In this document: positions 43,735 through 55,700 of the stretch, piece after piece | How positions within the stretch are numbered: the stretch's first letter is position 1 | How the letters are laid out: the number at the start of each line of letters is the position of its first letter | From: Lepidostoma basale | Lineage: Eukaryota; Arthropoda; Insecta; Trichoptera; Lepidostomatidae | Direction: 5' to 3' | Length of the DNA stretch: 64,000 nucleotides | Assembly: GCA_022606425.2 (NCBI GenBank) | Contig: JAHDVF020000091.1 | Span: forward strand, 267,020 to 331,019 | The notes under the pieces: model-generated | What the model was told of the DNA's origin: nothing | The model's input: the letters and a program-made list of their open reading frames with translations, nothing else | Databases searched by the model: none | Made by a program: the position numbers and the translations under genes

Positions 43735-44548
43735 AAAGTTGTCATCGCAAACAAAAACCTATCCAAAAAAGCTAGAATCGCAGTGCACAATAGTGTTCTT
43801 CTACCGACCCTTATGTATGGAAGCGAAGCATGGAACTGGCAAAAGAAGGATGAAAGTAGAATAAATGCAGAAGAAATGAGATCTCTTAGATGAAATTGTA
43901 GATACTCTGTGTATGATAGAGTGTCGAATGAAAATATAAGAAGTGAATGCGGTGCGAATGATGGTGTCATGAACAAAATAATGAAAGGATCATTAAGATG
44001 GTTTGGACATATGAATGGTAAAAAAATTATATGTAATGATGTAAATGGAACTAGAAATAGAATCGGAAGACCGAGGAAAACGTGGCACGATCAAATAAAT
44101 CAAATATTGAATGTCATGGCCATGTGAGGAGTCGGAGAAATCGACACGCGTGCATGACACGATGTATGAATGTTGAGGAAGCGAATTGAGAAATATGTCA
44201 GGGAAGAAAAGTGTGGCAGTCCATTATTTCTGCCTACCCCTTCGGGGAGATGGCGTGATGGTTAGTTAAATAATGAATGAAGAAAGAATGGTAAAAAAAT
44301 TATATGTAATGATGTAAATGGAACTAGAAATAGAATCGGAAGACCGAGGAAAACGTGGCACGATCAAATAAATCAAATATTGAATGTCATGGCCATGTGA
44401 GGAGTCGGAGAAATCGACACGCGTGCATGACACGATGTATGAATGTTGAGGAAGCGAATTGAGAAATATGTCAGGGAAGAAAAGTGTGGCAGTCCATTAT
44501 TTCTGCCTACCCCTTCGGGGAGATGGCGTGATGGTTAGGTAGTTAGTT
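43735..44548 (+). mobile_element. RTE-A LINE fragment with 273-bp tandem duplication
   Basis: A GYSVYD-subfamily copy whose last about 270 bp (from about 43995) is repeated almost identically at 44270-44548, both parts including the same small deletions. A local segmental duplication after insertion. Confidence 0.82.
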
Positions 44549-44654
44549 AAGTTAACGTATTATTTTGTGATCATACTGTATTTTAGTTTTAGGGAATCAA
44601 GATTATCATAAATGTATTTGATTCCAAAGGAATATGAAATGTGAGACGGTAATG

Positions 44655-44670
44655 GCAGAGTTTAAAAAGC
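44655..44670 (+). promoter_or_regulatory. Possible TATA-like box of the small secreted gene
   Basis: GAGTTTAAAAAGCC is followed about 28 nt later by TTTAGTTCATATGG, an initiator-like sequence, and then by the ATG at 44732. Spacing is right but the motifs are common in AT-rich DNA. Confidence 0.3.
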
Positions 44671-44731
44671 CGAACATTGGTATGTTGTTTAGTTCATATG
44701 GTTTTAAAAGAGAGCTGTCTTTGTATCTAGC

Positions 44732-46117
44732 ATGAAGTTATCAACAGTTTTCGCATTGCTTTTCAAGTTTAGTACACTTGGCATGGTTTTTACTAAAGCT
44801 AATTTTCGTGTAGGTCAGTTGATCATTATATTTTACGGATTAATTGTATCTCAATAGAGATTCTAGTTTTCAGTCAGAATTTCTAGTCAGTCAGAATTTC
44901 TAGTGCCAACTCTCATGTATGGAAGTGAAGCTTGGAGCTGGAAAAAAGAAGGATGAAAGCAGGATAAACGCCGTAGAAATGAGATCACTAAGAAGAATGT
45001 GCGGGAAAACGTTGTATGATAGAATACCGAACGATGAAATAAGAAAGAAATGTAAGGCAGATGACTGCATCATGAATAAAATTAAAAAGGATCCCTGAGA
45101 TGGTTCGGACATATGGAACGAATGGATGAGAGTAGAATGGTTAAAAAGTTGTACACAAGCAGTGTGAGTGGGAAAAGAAGCCGAGGACGACCGAGGAAAA
45201 CATGGCATGACCAAATTAACCAATTACTAAAAGGCGGCCAAATTCGAAATCGGAATAATCGACGTGCGTGCATGGTGCGATGTATGAATGTGGAGGAAGC
45301 CCGAGAGGTGTGCCAGGACAGGCCAGTGTGGCGATCCATCCTCTCTGCCTACCCCTCCGGGGAAATGGCGTGATGGTTAGTTAGTTAGTTAGTTAGTCAA
45401 TAGAGACGAAGATGCAAATTGGAAACAGAATATGGTGATCGAGGCGTTTACAGGACTTATGACCTGTCATTGGTTGGGTTAAGCGCACGCTTTATGTAAT
45501 ACAACACTCCCCATTCCACCTTTCTTACGACCACCATGTCAGACAATTTTTTGGAAGTTGTATATATGTTAATATCCAACACCACAATTCACATGTCAGT
45601 TTCAATGCGCCATCTATGAAGATTAGATTTAAGCATTAAGCAGAAGATCTTTATAACGCAATGTGAAAGGTTACCGCCATTAACGCACTGCTAGGACTTT
45701 GCTATTGGTAGCCATGTCTGTCCAGGGAACTCTGAGTATTCGGCGATGGAGCCACATTTGCCAAATGCTTCCAGTCTGTTCATTGAGTTAACTTTCAGGG
45801 TCCAAGTTTCACTTGCATTATCCATAGCCAATTGCATCTAGCGACTTGTTCTTTCAATAGCCTTTCGCCTGCAATCGCCCAGAAACGTTTTTTGACACAG
45901 TTGTGGATTTTATAGCACCTAAAACATTAAAACAGCTCTTAAACTCATAAAAAAATCTTTATTGCAGTATTCGTAGGTGAAAAGATGCAGCCGGAAGCCG
46001 CTGGATGGTTCAATGATGCCATGATAGAGGTGGCTTCACGTGGACCGGAGTGGCTCCAACTGGAAGGAGAAGTGGTCACCTACGACAGGGAGCAAGAAGA
46101 AGACAGCTTTAAAAAAT
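44732..46117 (+). CDS. Possible small secreted protein, first two exons
   Basis: Exon 1 (44732-44813) encodes a signal peptide, MKLSTVFALLFKFSTLGMVF, with a likely cut after TKA. Donor GTCAGT starts at 44814, phase 1. Exon 2 (45968-46117) follows acceptor TTTATTGCAG in matching phase and encodes EKMQPEAAGWFNDAMIEVAS and RGPEWLQLEGEVVTYDREQE. Donor GTAATA starts at 46118. Exon 2 is more GC-rich and codon-like than its surroundings. I do not recognise the family. Downstream exons would fall in the 137-bp array or the assembly gap. Confidence 0.42.
44880..45390 (+). mobile_element. RTE-A LINE 3' end, KTLYDRIPN subfamily
   Basis: Encodes [31 protein letters not shown] and [12 protein letters not shown], then GTTAGTTAGTTAGTTAGT. 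Confidence 0.85.
45395..45700 (+). repeat. S1 repeat
   Basis: Starts inside the S1 head (CAATAGAGACGAAGATGC) and runs through GACCTGTCATTGGTTGGG to the GCATTAAGCAGAAGATC part. Confidence 0.7.
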
Positions 46118-46124
46118 GTAATAA

Positions 46125-46673
46125 AGTGTCATCTATCCCACTGCATTCCTCTCGGGCAGACATGGACATCTTTCATACGAATGGAGCAATGTCCACTCTT
46201 GATTCTACGGAGTATTCTGCCTCCTTAACGTCGGACCATTGCTCTTGTGCTCCTGGTATAATGTGTCATCTATCCCACTGCATTCCTCTCGGGCAGACAT
46301 GGACATCTTTCATACGAATAGAGCAATGTCCACTCTTGATTCTACGGAATATTCTGCCTTATTAACGTCAGACCATTGCTCTTGTGCTCCTGGTATAATG
46401 TGTCATCTATCCCACTGCATTCCTCTCGGGCAGAGATGGACATCTTTCATACGAATGGAGCAATGTCACTCTTGATTCTATGGAGTATTCTGCCTCCTTA
46501 ACGTCAGATCATTGCTCTTGTGCTCCTGGTATAATGTGTCATCTATCCCACCGCATTCCTCTCGGGCAGAGATGGACATCTTTCATACGAATGGAGCAAT
46601 GTCCACTCTTGATTCTACGGAATATTCTGCCTTATTAACGTCAGACCATTGCTCTTGTGCTCCTGGTATAATG
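46125..46673 (+). repeat. 137-bp minisatellite, array 2, ends at the gap
   Basis: Four units of the 137-bp JK-B-derived repeat run straight into a block of Ns. The true array length is unknown. Confidence 0.92.
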
Positions 46674-46696
46674 NNNNNNNNNNNNNNNNNNNNNNN
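46674..46696. other. Assembly gap (23 N)
   Basis: Twenty-three Ns between a minisatellite and the middle of a slit exon. The left side is repeat and the right side starts inside coding sequence. Confidence 0.99.
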
Positions 46697-46755
46697 AATA
46701 AGATATCTCGGATCGCAGCTGATGCCTTCACTGGCCTAAGGAGTCTCACGTCTCT
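46697..46755 (+). CDS. slit: slit exon a (domain 2 LRR), 5' end in gap
   Basis: Reads [20 protein letters not shown], an LRR; donor GTAAGTC starts at 46756 (phase 2). The start of the exon is lost in the N block. Confidence 0.92.
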
Positions 46756-49700
46756 GTAAGTCAACAATTAAACTGAAAACCACTCTTTCAAATCAAATCA
46801 AATCATTTTGTTTTTTTGGATGTATACAAATACTTGTAGACAAACACGGGATTTTACGATTACGGGTTAATCATTAAGAATTAATTGTATCTCAATAGAG
46901 ACGAAGATGTAAATTGTTTTGGAAACAGAATATGGTGGTCGAGGCGTTTACAGGACTTATGTCCTGTCATTGGTTGGGTTAAGCGGTCGCTTTATGTAAT
47001 ACAACATTCCCCATTCCGCTTATTTGCTTCATAATCCTGTATAATACCAAGAACCATGAGAGATGGTTCGACACTAGGAAGACAAGATACTCTCTAAAGT
47101 CTTCTGAATGTATGACACTAATATGAAAGTTCAGCAGGCTAATTGCTCCTCCCACCGGTGTCACCAAAGGCAGATTGGTTCTGACAGCCGGCCTTTCTTG
47201 ATTTTATTTATCACGCATTCATCCGCCTTACATTCCTTTCTTAATTCATTATTAGATATTCTATCATACATTGTTTTTCCGCACATTCTACTTAGTGACA
47301 TCATTTCTACGGAATTTATCATCTACTTTCATCCTTCTTCTGCCAACTCCAAGCTTCACTTCCATACATAAGGGTCGGGACTAGAACTCCATTGTGTACT
47401 GCCATCTTTGCTTCAGTCGATATATAATTTTTCTATCTTCTACGAGCTGCTGAATGAATTTGACCTGCCTTTTTTTTGGCTTCTCTTAACAATTTATTGT
47501 TAATTTTTTTTTTTTAATTTTTTTTCTAGTGTTCTCTATGGGAATAAGATCAAAGATCTACCTTCTGGCGTATTCTATGGATTAAGCTCTCTACAGCTTC
47601 TGTAAGTACACAATATGTCTTTATTCTTATTATCTATGTATCTTTAATCTATCTATGGACAAGTGTATGAAAGAGCTGAAAGGGTTGGATGCAGGTGCAA
47701 AAATGAACGGTGTGTCTGTAAGCTGTTTGTTGTATGCGGACGACGCTGTGCTACTTGCAGACAACGAGCATGAACTACAAGTCCTGGTGTCTAGTACGTA
47801 TGAGGTATGCAAGCGATACGATCTGATGATGAATGTGAACAAGTCCAAGGTAATGATTTTCAAAAAAGAAGGAAGCATGACAGTCTGCAACATTAGTGCA
47901 AACGGTAAAAATCTGGAAACAAGTGGATGAATTTGTTTATTTAGGAAGTATGTTTACAGTGGAGAGGGATATTGAAAGAAGGGTTGGGGCAGGCAACAGA
48001 GTGAATGGTGCATTTAAAATTGTCATCGCAAACAAAAGCCTATCCAAAAAATCTAAGATGGCAGTGCACAATGGTGTTCTTGTGCCGACCCTTATGTGTG
48101 GAAGTGAAGCATGGAACTGGCAAAAAAGGCAGTAGAAATGAGATCTCTTAGACGAATGTGTGGATACTCCGTGTATGATAGAGTGTCAAATGAAAATATA
48201 AGAAGTGAATGCGGTGCGAATGATGGTGTTATAAACAAAATAATGAAAGGATCGTTAAGATGGTTTGAACACATGGAAAGAAAGAATGGTAAAAAAAAAT
48301 ATGTTAACGATGTAAATGGAACTAGAAATAGAATCGGAAGACCGAGGAAAATGTGGCACAATCAAATCAATCATATATTGAATATCGGCCACGTGAGGAG
48401 TCAGAGAAATCGACGCGCGTGCATGACACGATGTATATTGAGGAACGAACGAAAAGAAAAGTGGGGCCTGGCATCATTATTGAATGTAAGTCCCGGCCTA
48501 GGAAGTGCATGAGGCTGACGAATAGGCGCCGCTGCGTCCTATAACAGCCTCAAACTGGAAACCCCTTCTAGCCTTCTCATTCATGTAGTACCTTTTATTT
48601 AGATTGTTTTATGTTTCAGATTGCTCAATTCCAACGAAATATCCTGCATCAGAAGGGACACCTTCAAAGATCTTCATAGTCTGAACTTGCTGTGAGTTAT
48701 TTTTAATTTATTTAACTGTGATGGAACTCGAACCCAAAGCTTTCCATATACAGTGCCTCTACCAACTAAGCTAACACTAAATATGATTCAAAATGCATTT
48801 TACGAAAGGCGTAGAATGAGATGTGTGGAAAATATGTGCATGATAGAGTGTGGAATGAAAATTTAGATTAACATTTAACCTTTCCCTTACGATAGTCAGT
48901 ACCCGATCAAAAATTAGCGATTTTAAATCGGAAAAATAAGAACATTCATAGCTAATCCCCTTAATTAATTATAATTGAAGTCAAAAATTATAATAATTGA
49001 GATTTATTTGCTAAAAACATTTTTAAAAAAAATATGGCTACGCTCACGGAACGGGCATAGGTCCACTCTGGTTGCAAGCCCGAGAGCTACTGCCGGGCAG
49101 TGAGGACATTGAGCTCCTCGCGCTTCGATAGAGAGAAATCGACGTGCGTGTATGACAAGATGTATGAATTTATGAAGCGAGAGAAGTGTGTCAGGATAGA
49201 ACAGTGTGGCGGTCCATTCTTTCTGCCTATCCCTTCGGCGAGACTGCGTGATGGTTAGTTAGTTAATTAGTTTGGAATTGATATGAATTTTATAATAATT
49301 TTGTCATTTTTTCCAGTTCCCTGTATGATAATAACATCCAGACCCTTGTGAACGGAACATTTAGCCAGATGACGAGCATACAAACATTGTAAGTATTAAA
49401 AAACCCAGCTTTCAAATTGATCAAATGCTATGTGTGGTCTGTTTTATTGTATGGATGTGAAACGTGGACCTTAGCACCTCTATCTTCATGTAATAACCTC
49501 ATTGAGACATGTTTTAAATATGAAATGAACGCTGCATCTGATATTTGTCAGTGATATTAATATTTGGTGTTGTGTTTCAGACATTTGGCTCGTAACCCGT
49601 TCGTTTGCGATTGCTCCATGCGCTGGATATCCGACTATCTCCATATTCATCCCATCGAGACCTCAAATGCACGATGCGATGGTCCGAAGAAGGTGCATCG

Positions 49701-52700
49701 AAGAAGGCTGGAGGCACTCCGAGATGGCATGATGAAATGCAAAGGTAAGATATAGCTTTCTAGCCTTCACATTCATGTCACGATGGACCGCCACACTCTT
49801 CCATCCTGACACAATTCTCTAGCCTTCACATTCATACAGCGTGTCGTGCACTGTTCCCGCTTCTAACACAATAGGCAGAGACGGTGGACCGCCACACTCT
49901 TCCATCCTGACACGCTTCTCTAGCCTTCACATTCATACAGTGTGTCATGCATCGCTTCTAACACAATAAGCAGATATGGTGGACTGCCACACTCTTCCAT
50001 CCTGACATGCTTCTCTAGCCTTCGCTTTCACACAGCGTGTCGTTCACCGCTTCTAATACAATAGACAGAGACGGTGGACCGCCACACTCTTCCATCCTGA
50101 CACGCTTCTCTAGCCTTCACATTCATACAGTGTGTCATGCATCGCTTCTAACACAATAAGCAGATATGGTGGACTGCCACACTCTTCCATCCTCACATGC
50201 TTCTCTAGCCTTCGCTTTCACACAGCGTGTCGTTCACCGCTTCTAATACAATAGACAGAGACGGTGGACCGCCACACTCTTCCATCCTGACACACTTCTC
50301 TAGCCTTCACATTCATACAGCGTGTCTTGCACGGCTTCTAACACAATAAACAGAGACAGTGGACCGCCACACTCTTCCATCCTGACACGCTTCTCTAGCC
50401 TTCACATTCATACAGTGTGTCATGCATCTGCTTCTAACACAATAGGCAGAGACGGTGGACTGCCACACTCTTCCATCTTTGAATATACGAGTAATAATGT
50501 AATTTTACTATTTCTTAGGCACCGAAGATATGGTTCTCGGAGACGGATGTCCAGTGGAAGCACCATGTCCTGCACCTTGCTCCTGTCGAGGGACTCAGCT
50601 CAACTGTGGAGGTCTTGGACTCCACGAGATGCCTAGAGATGTGCCGATACATACAACACAATTGTAAGGCTAATATTACTTTTATTATATGTAGAGTAAC
50701 CCTTTATAATTCGCAATAATTGCATTCAAAGCTGTTGCCACCTCATTTAAAAGACGAAATGCATCCAATACAAGAGAACTTCGAAGCGCATCTGTGCGAC
50801 AATTCGAGGCATAAAGTCAGCATCAGTATTCCTTGATTGTATTAAATAATTGACTCACTGCAATCTAATATTATTCATAATACCAGGAACGCATGAGAGA
50901 TGGTTCGACATTAGGAAGACAAGATACTCTCTAAAGTAAGAGTATTTGTCTTCTGAACGTACTTTCACTAACTGGCACATGTATCTATGATGAGAGATCT
51001 CGGGATCATCTATGAGAGTAGGCTGACTTTTCGTGCACATATTAAGAGAATTTGTGACATTGCACTAAGGATGTTGGGCTTCATCATTCGGACCGGAAGA
51101 GTTTTCAGAGTCATATACAACGCGTTGTTCGGAACAGACTCAAAAGTGGTTCTGTGATATTCCTTTATACTGGAGAGGGTTCAGATAAAAATTCTGTGGA
51201 ATCTCTATATGAACGAGTATGGTAGCTATTTATTTATTTATTTATACATTTACAAATGAGACATAACAAACAATAAAAAATTTAGGCGACTCATTTGGAC
51301 ACAAAACGGTATTATAAAGATAAAAAACCAAAACAACATGAGACCAAAAAATCATACATATCAGAAGGAATCCAAATATGTCGACGTCAGTGAGGCAGTT
51401 CTCTTTCCAGAATTTGCAATATTTTTTATGAATACTGCCTCACTGACACTGAAAATGCCCAAATCCGAGATGATTAGATTCAGCGTCCGAATGGCTCTTC
51501 CTACTGGCATCACCAAAGGCAGGTTGGTTCTGCGTGACGGAGTAAAGAACAATTGATGTCGGCGCTGTCGCAGGTAGTTATCAGGAACAAAAAGACCTAT
51601 TTGCTCCAGAACATAGGGGTTCTCAATAGAGCCCCGAATCAGTTTGTAAAAATGTGATGTTAATAATCCTTCCCTCCTTAGTTCGAGGGAGTTATACCCC
51701 AGCATACCCAAGAGAAATGCCGTTGGATAGAGCCAAGGATATACCCCGTACTCTCTCATGTAGAGGGCTCTCAAGAGCTCAATCCGTAGCTCTATCCCAC
51801 AGCATTTCTTTTTGAAATGCTCGGAACCAATTCTCTACAGCTACGAAGAGATGGGCATCGCATAACCCATTTCTTTAGATTACTCAGGGGATATTTCGAG
51901 AACTCGGCCGTGCTGGAGGTTGTTGGTCTTTTTGTCCCTGATCTCCGACAGCACAGATTGTTTTACCTACCGGCCGCCAGAACCAACCTGCCTCTGGTGA
52001 CACCGGTGGTAAGAGTAATTTATCTGCTGAACGCAGTCTCCTCGAAGATCGACGTCTTTTATATTATTGAAAGTACATTCAGAAGACAAATATTCTTGAT
52101 TTTGGAGAGTATCTTGTCTTCCTAATGTCGAACCATCTCTCATGCGTTTCTGGTAATGTGCTATATGCAATATATTATTTGACCTGTTCTCAATAGATGC
52201 TTTAAACCTTTTGATGAAATAATCTGATTTGATTTGAATATGAAAGATGTCCATCTCTGATAAGACAGCGTTCAGCAGACTAATTGCTCTTCCCACCGGT
52301 GTCACCAGAGGCATGTTGATTCTGGCTGCCGGTAGGTAAAACAATCTGTGCTGTCGCTCCAAATGTCCAAACCATCTCAGGAATAAATATATATATTTTG
52401 ATTTCATTTTAGAATCATGAGTGACAATCGTCTGGGTGTTCTGAGATCTGATGGCCTATTGGGACGGCTGCCGAACCTCGTCCGCTTGGATCTTCGCAGA
52501 GCTGGACTCCGTTCCATCGAGGAGAACTGCTTCGAGGGTGCCTCCAAGCTTCAGGAGCTGCTGCTGGATGGAAATCTTCTCTCTTCACTAACCAACAAGA
52601 TGTTTCTTGGACTTCACAGTTTAAGAATATTGTAAGCAAATTCTTATTGAATAAATATTGTTCTATCCTGACATAATTCTCGCGCCTCTTCTACATTCAC

Positions 52701-55700
52701 ACATCGTGACATACACGCTCGTCAATTGTTCCTACTTTGTCCGCCTTTCATTAATTGATTAATTTGGTCATGCCTTGTCTTCTTTTTCCATTCACACTAC
52801 TTGTATATATCTTTTGAATCATTCTTCCCTCATCCATTCGTTCCATATGTCCTAACCATCTTAGTGACCCTTTCTTAATTTTATTTATCACGCATTCATC
52901 CGCCTTACATTCCTTTCTTACTTCATCATTAGATATTCTATCATACATTGTTTTCCCGCACATCCTTCTTAGTGACCTTATTTCTACGGCATTTATCCTA
53001 ATTTCATCCTTCTTCTGCCGGCTCCAAGCTTCACTTCCATACATAAGGGTCGGCACTAGAACTCCATCGTGCACTGCCATCTTTGCTTCAGTCGAAATAT
53101 TTCTTAATGTTTATGTAAAAAATATAAGCTCTCCAAACCCTTATGTATGGAAGCGAAGCATGGAACTGGCAGAAGAAAGATGAGAGCAGAATAAATGTGG
53201 TAGAGATGAGGTCCCTAAGACGTATGTGTGGTAGAACGATGTACGACGGAATCTCAAATGATGATATTAGGAAGGAATGTAGAGCGGAAGAAGGTATTAT
53301 GAACAAAATTATGAAAGGATCGCTGCGTTGGTTCGGACATATGGAGCGCATGGGTGAAGAAAGAATGGTTAAAAAAATATACGTTAACGATGTAAATGGA
53401 GTAAGGAGTCGAGGTAGACCGAGGAAAACATGGCATGATCAAATTAATCAAATATTAAAGGTTGGTTATGTCAGAAGCCTGAAGAATCGACGTGAGTGTA
53501 TGATTCGATGTATGAATATGAAGGAAGCTAGAGAGGTATGTCAGGATAGAGTAGTGTGGCAGTCCATTCTCTCTGCCTACCCCTGCGGAGAAACGGCGTG
53601 ATGGTTTGTTGTTGTTGTCCAAACCCCTATTCACACATTCTTCTAACAATCTCTTTCCTGAGACATCTATCGTACATTAATCTTTCCTTTAGCTATTATA
53701 AACTTAACTTAAAAACATAAGAGTTGGCACTACAACTCCATTATCCATCCCTCTAATTCTATTATCAGAATGCCCAATTTTTTACTTTGTACATTGTGTG
53801 GGATTTTAATGTTTTTATTTTTATCTTTCCAGATCTTTAAATGAGAATGAAATTACCTGCGTCATGCCGGGATCGTTTGACTACCTTACTGCTCTGCATA
53901 CCCTGTAAGTCACTCTTGATTCTACGGAGTATTCTGCCTCCTTAACGTCGGACCATTGCTCTTGTGCTCCTGGTATAATGTGTCATCTATCCCACTGCAT
54001 TCCTCTCGGGCAGAGATGGACATCTTTCATACGAATGGAGCAATGTCCACTCTTGATTCTACGGAGTATTCTGCCTCCTTAACGTCGGACCATTGCTCTT
54101 GTGCTCCTGGTATAATGTGTCATCTATCCCACTGCATTCCTCTCGGGCAGAGATGGACATCTTTCATACGAATGGAGCAATGTCCACTCTTGATTCTACG
54201 GAGTATTCTGCCTCCTTAACGTCGGACCATTGCTCTTGTGCTCCTGGTATAATGTGTCATCTATCCCACTGCATTCCTCTCGGGCAGAGATGGACATCTT
54301 TCATACGAATGGAGCAATGTCCACTCTTGATTCTACGGAGTATTCTGCCTCCTAACGTCGGACCATTGCTCTTGTGCTCCTGGTATAATGTGTCATCTAT
54401 CCCACTGCATTCCTCTCGGGCAGAGATGGACATCTTTCATACGAATGGAGCAATGTCCACTCTTGATTCTACGGAGTATTCTGCCTCCTTAACGTCGGAC
54501 CATTGCTCTTGTGCTCCTGGTATAATGTGTCATCATCCCACTGCATTCCTCTCGGGCAGAGATGGACATCTTTCATACGAATGGAGCAATGTCCACTCTT
54601 GATTCTACGGAGTATTCTGCCTCCTTAACGTCGGACCATTGCTCTTGTGCTCCTGGTATAATGTGTCATCTATCCCACTGCATTCCTCTCGGGCAGAGAT
54701 GGACATCTTTCATACGAATGTAGCAATGTCCACTCTTGATTCTACGGAGTATTCTGCCTCCTTAACGTCGGACCATTGCTCTTGTGCTCCTGGTATAATG
54801 TGTCATCTATCCCACTGCATTCCTCTCGGGCAGAGACGGACATCTTTCATACGAATGGAGCAATGTCACTCTTGATTCTATGGAGTATTCTGCCTCCTTA
54901 ACGCCGGACCATTGCTCTTGTGCTCCTGGTATAATGTGTCATCTATCCCACTGCATTCCTCTCGGGCAGAGATGGACATCTTTCATACGAATGGAGCAAT
55001 GTCACTCTTGATTCTACGGAGTATTCTGCCTCCTTAACGTCGGACCATTGCTCTTGTGCTCCTGGTATAATGTGTCATCTATCCCACTGCATTCCTCTCG
55101 GGCAGAGATGGACATCTTTCATACGAATGGAGCAATGTCCACTCTTGATTCTACGGAGTATTCTGCCTCCTTAACGTCGGACCATTGCTCTTGTGCTCCT
55201 GGTATAATGTGTCATCTATCCCGCTGCATTCCTCTCGGGCAGAGATGGACATCTTTCATACGAATGGAGCAATGTCCACTCTTGATTCTACGGAGTATTC
55301 TGCCTCTTTAACGTCGGACCATTGCTCTTGTGCTCCTGGTATAATGTGTCATCTATCCCACTGCATTCTCTCGGGCAGAGATGGACATCTTTCATACGAA
55401 TGGAGCAATGTCCACTCTTGATTCTACGGAGTATTCTGCCTCCTTAACGTCGGACCATTGCTCTTGTGCTCCTGGTATAATGTGTCATCTATCCCACTGC
55501 ATTCCTCTCGGGCAGAGATGGACATCTTCATACGAATGGAGCAATGTCCACTCTTGATTCTACGGAGTATTCTGCCTCCTTAACGTCGGACCATTGCTCT
55601 TGTGCTCCTGGTATAATGTGTCATCTATCCCACTGCATTCCTCTAGGGCAGAGATGGACATCTTTCATACGAATGGAGCAATGTCCACTCTTGATTCTAC

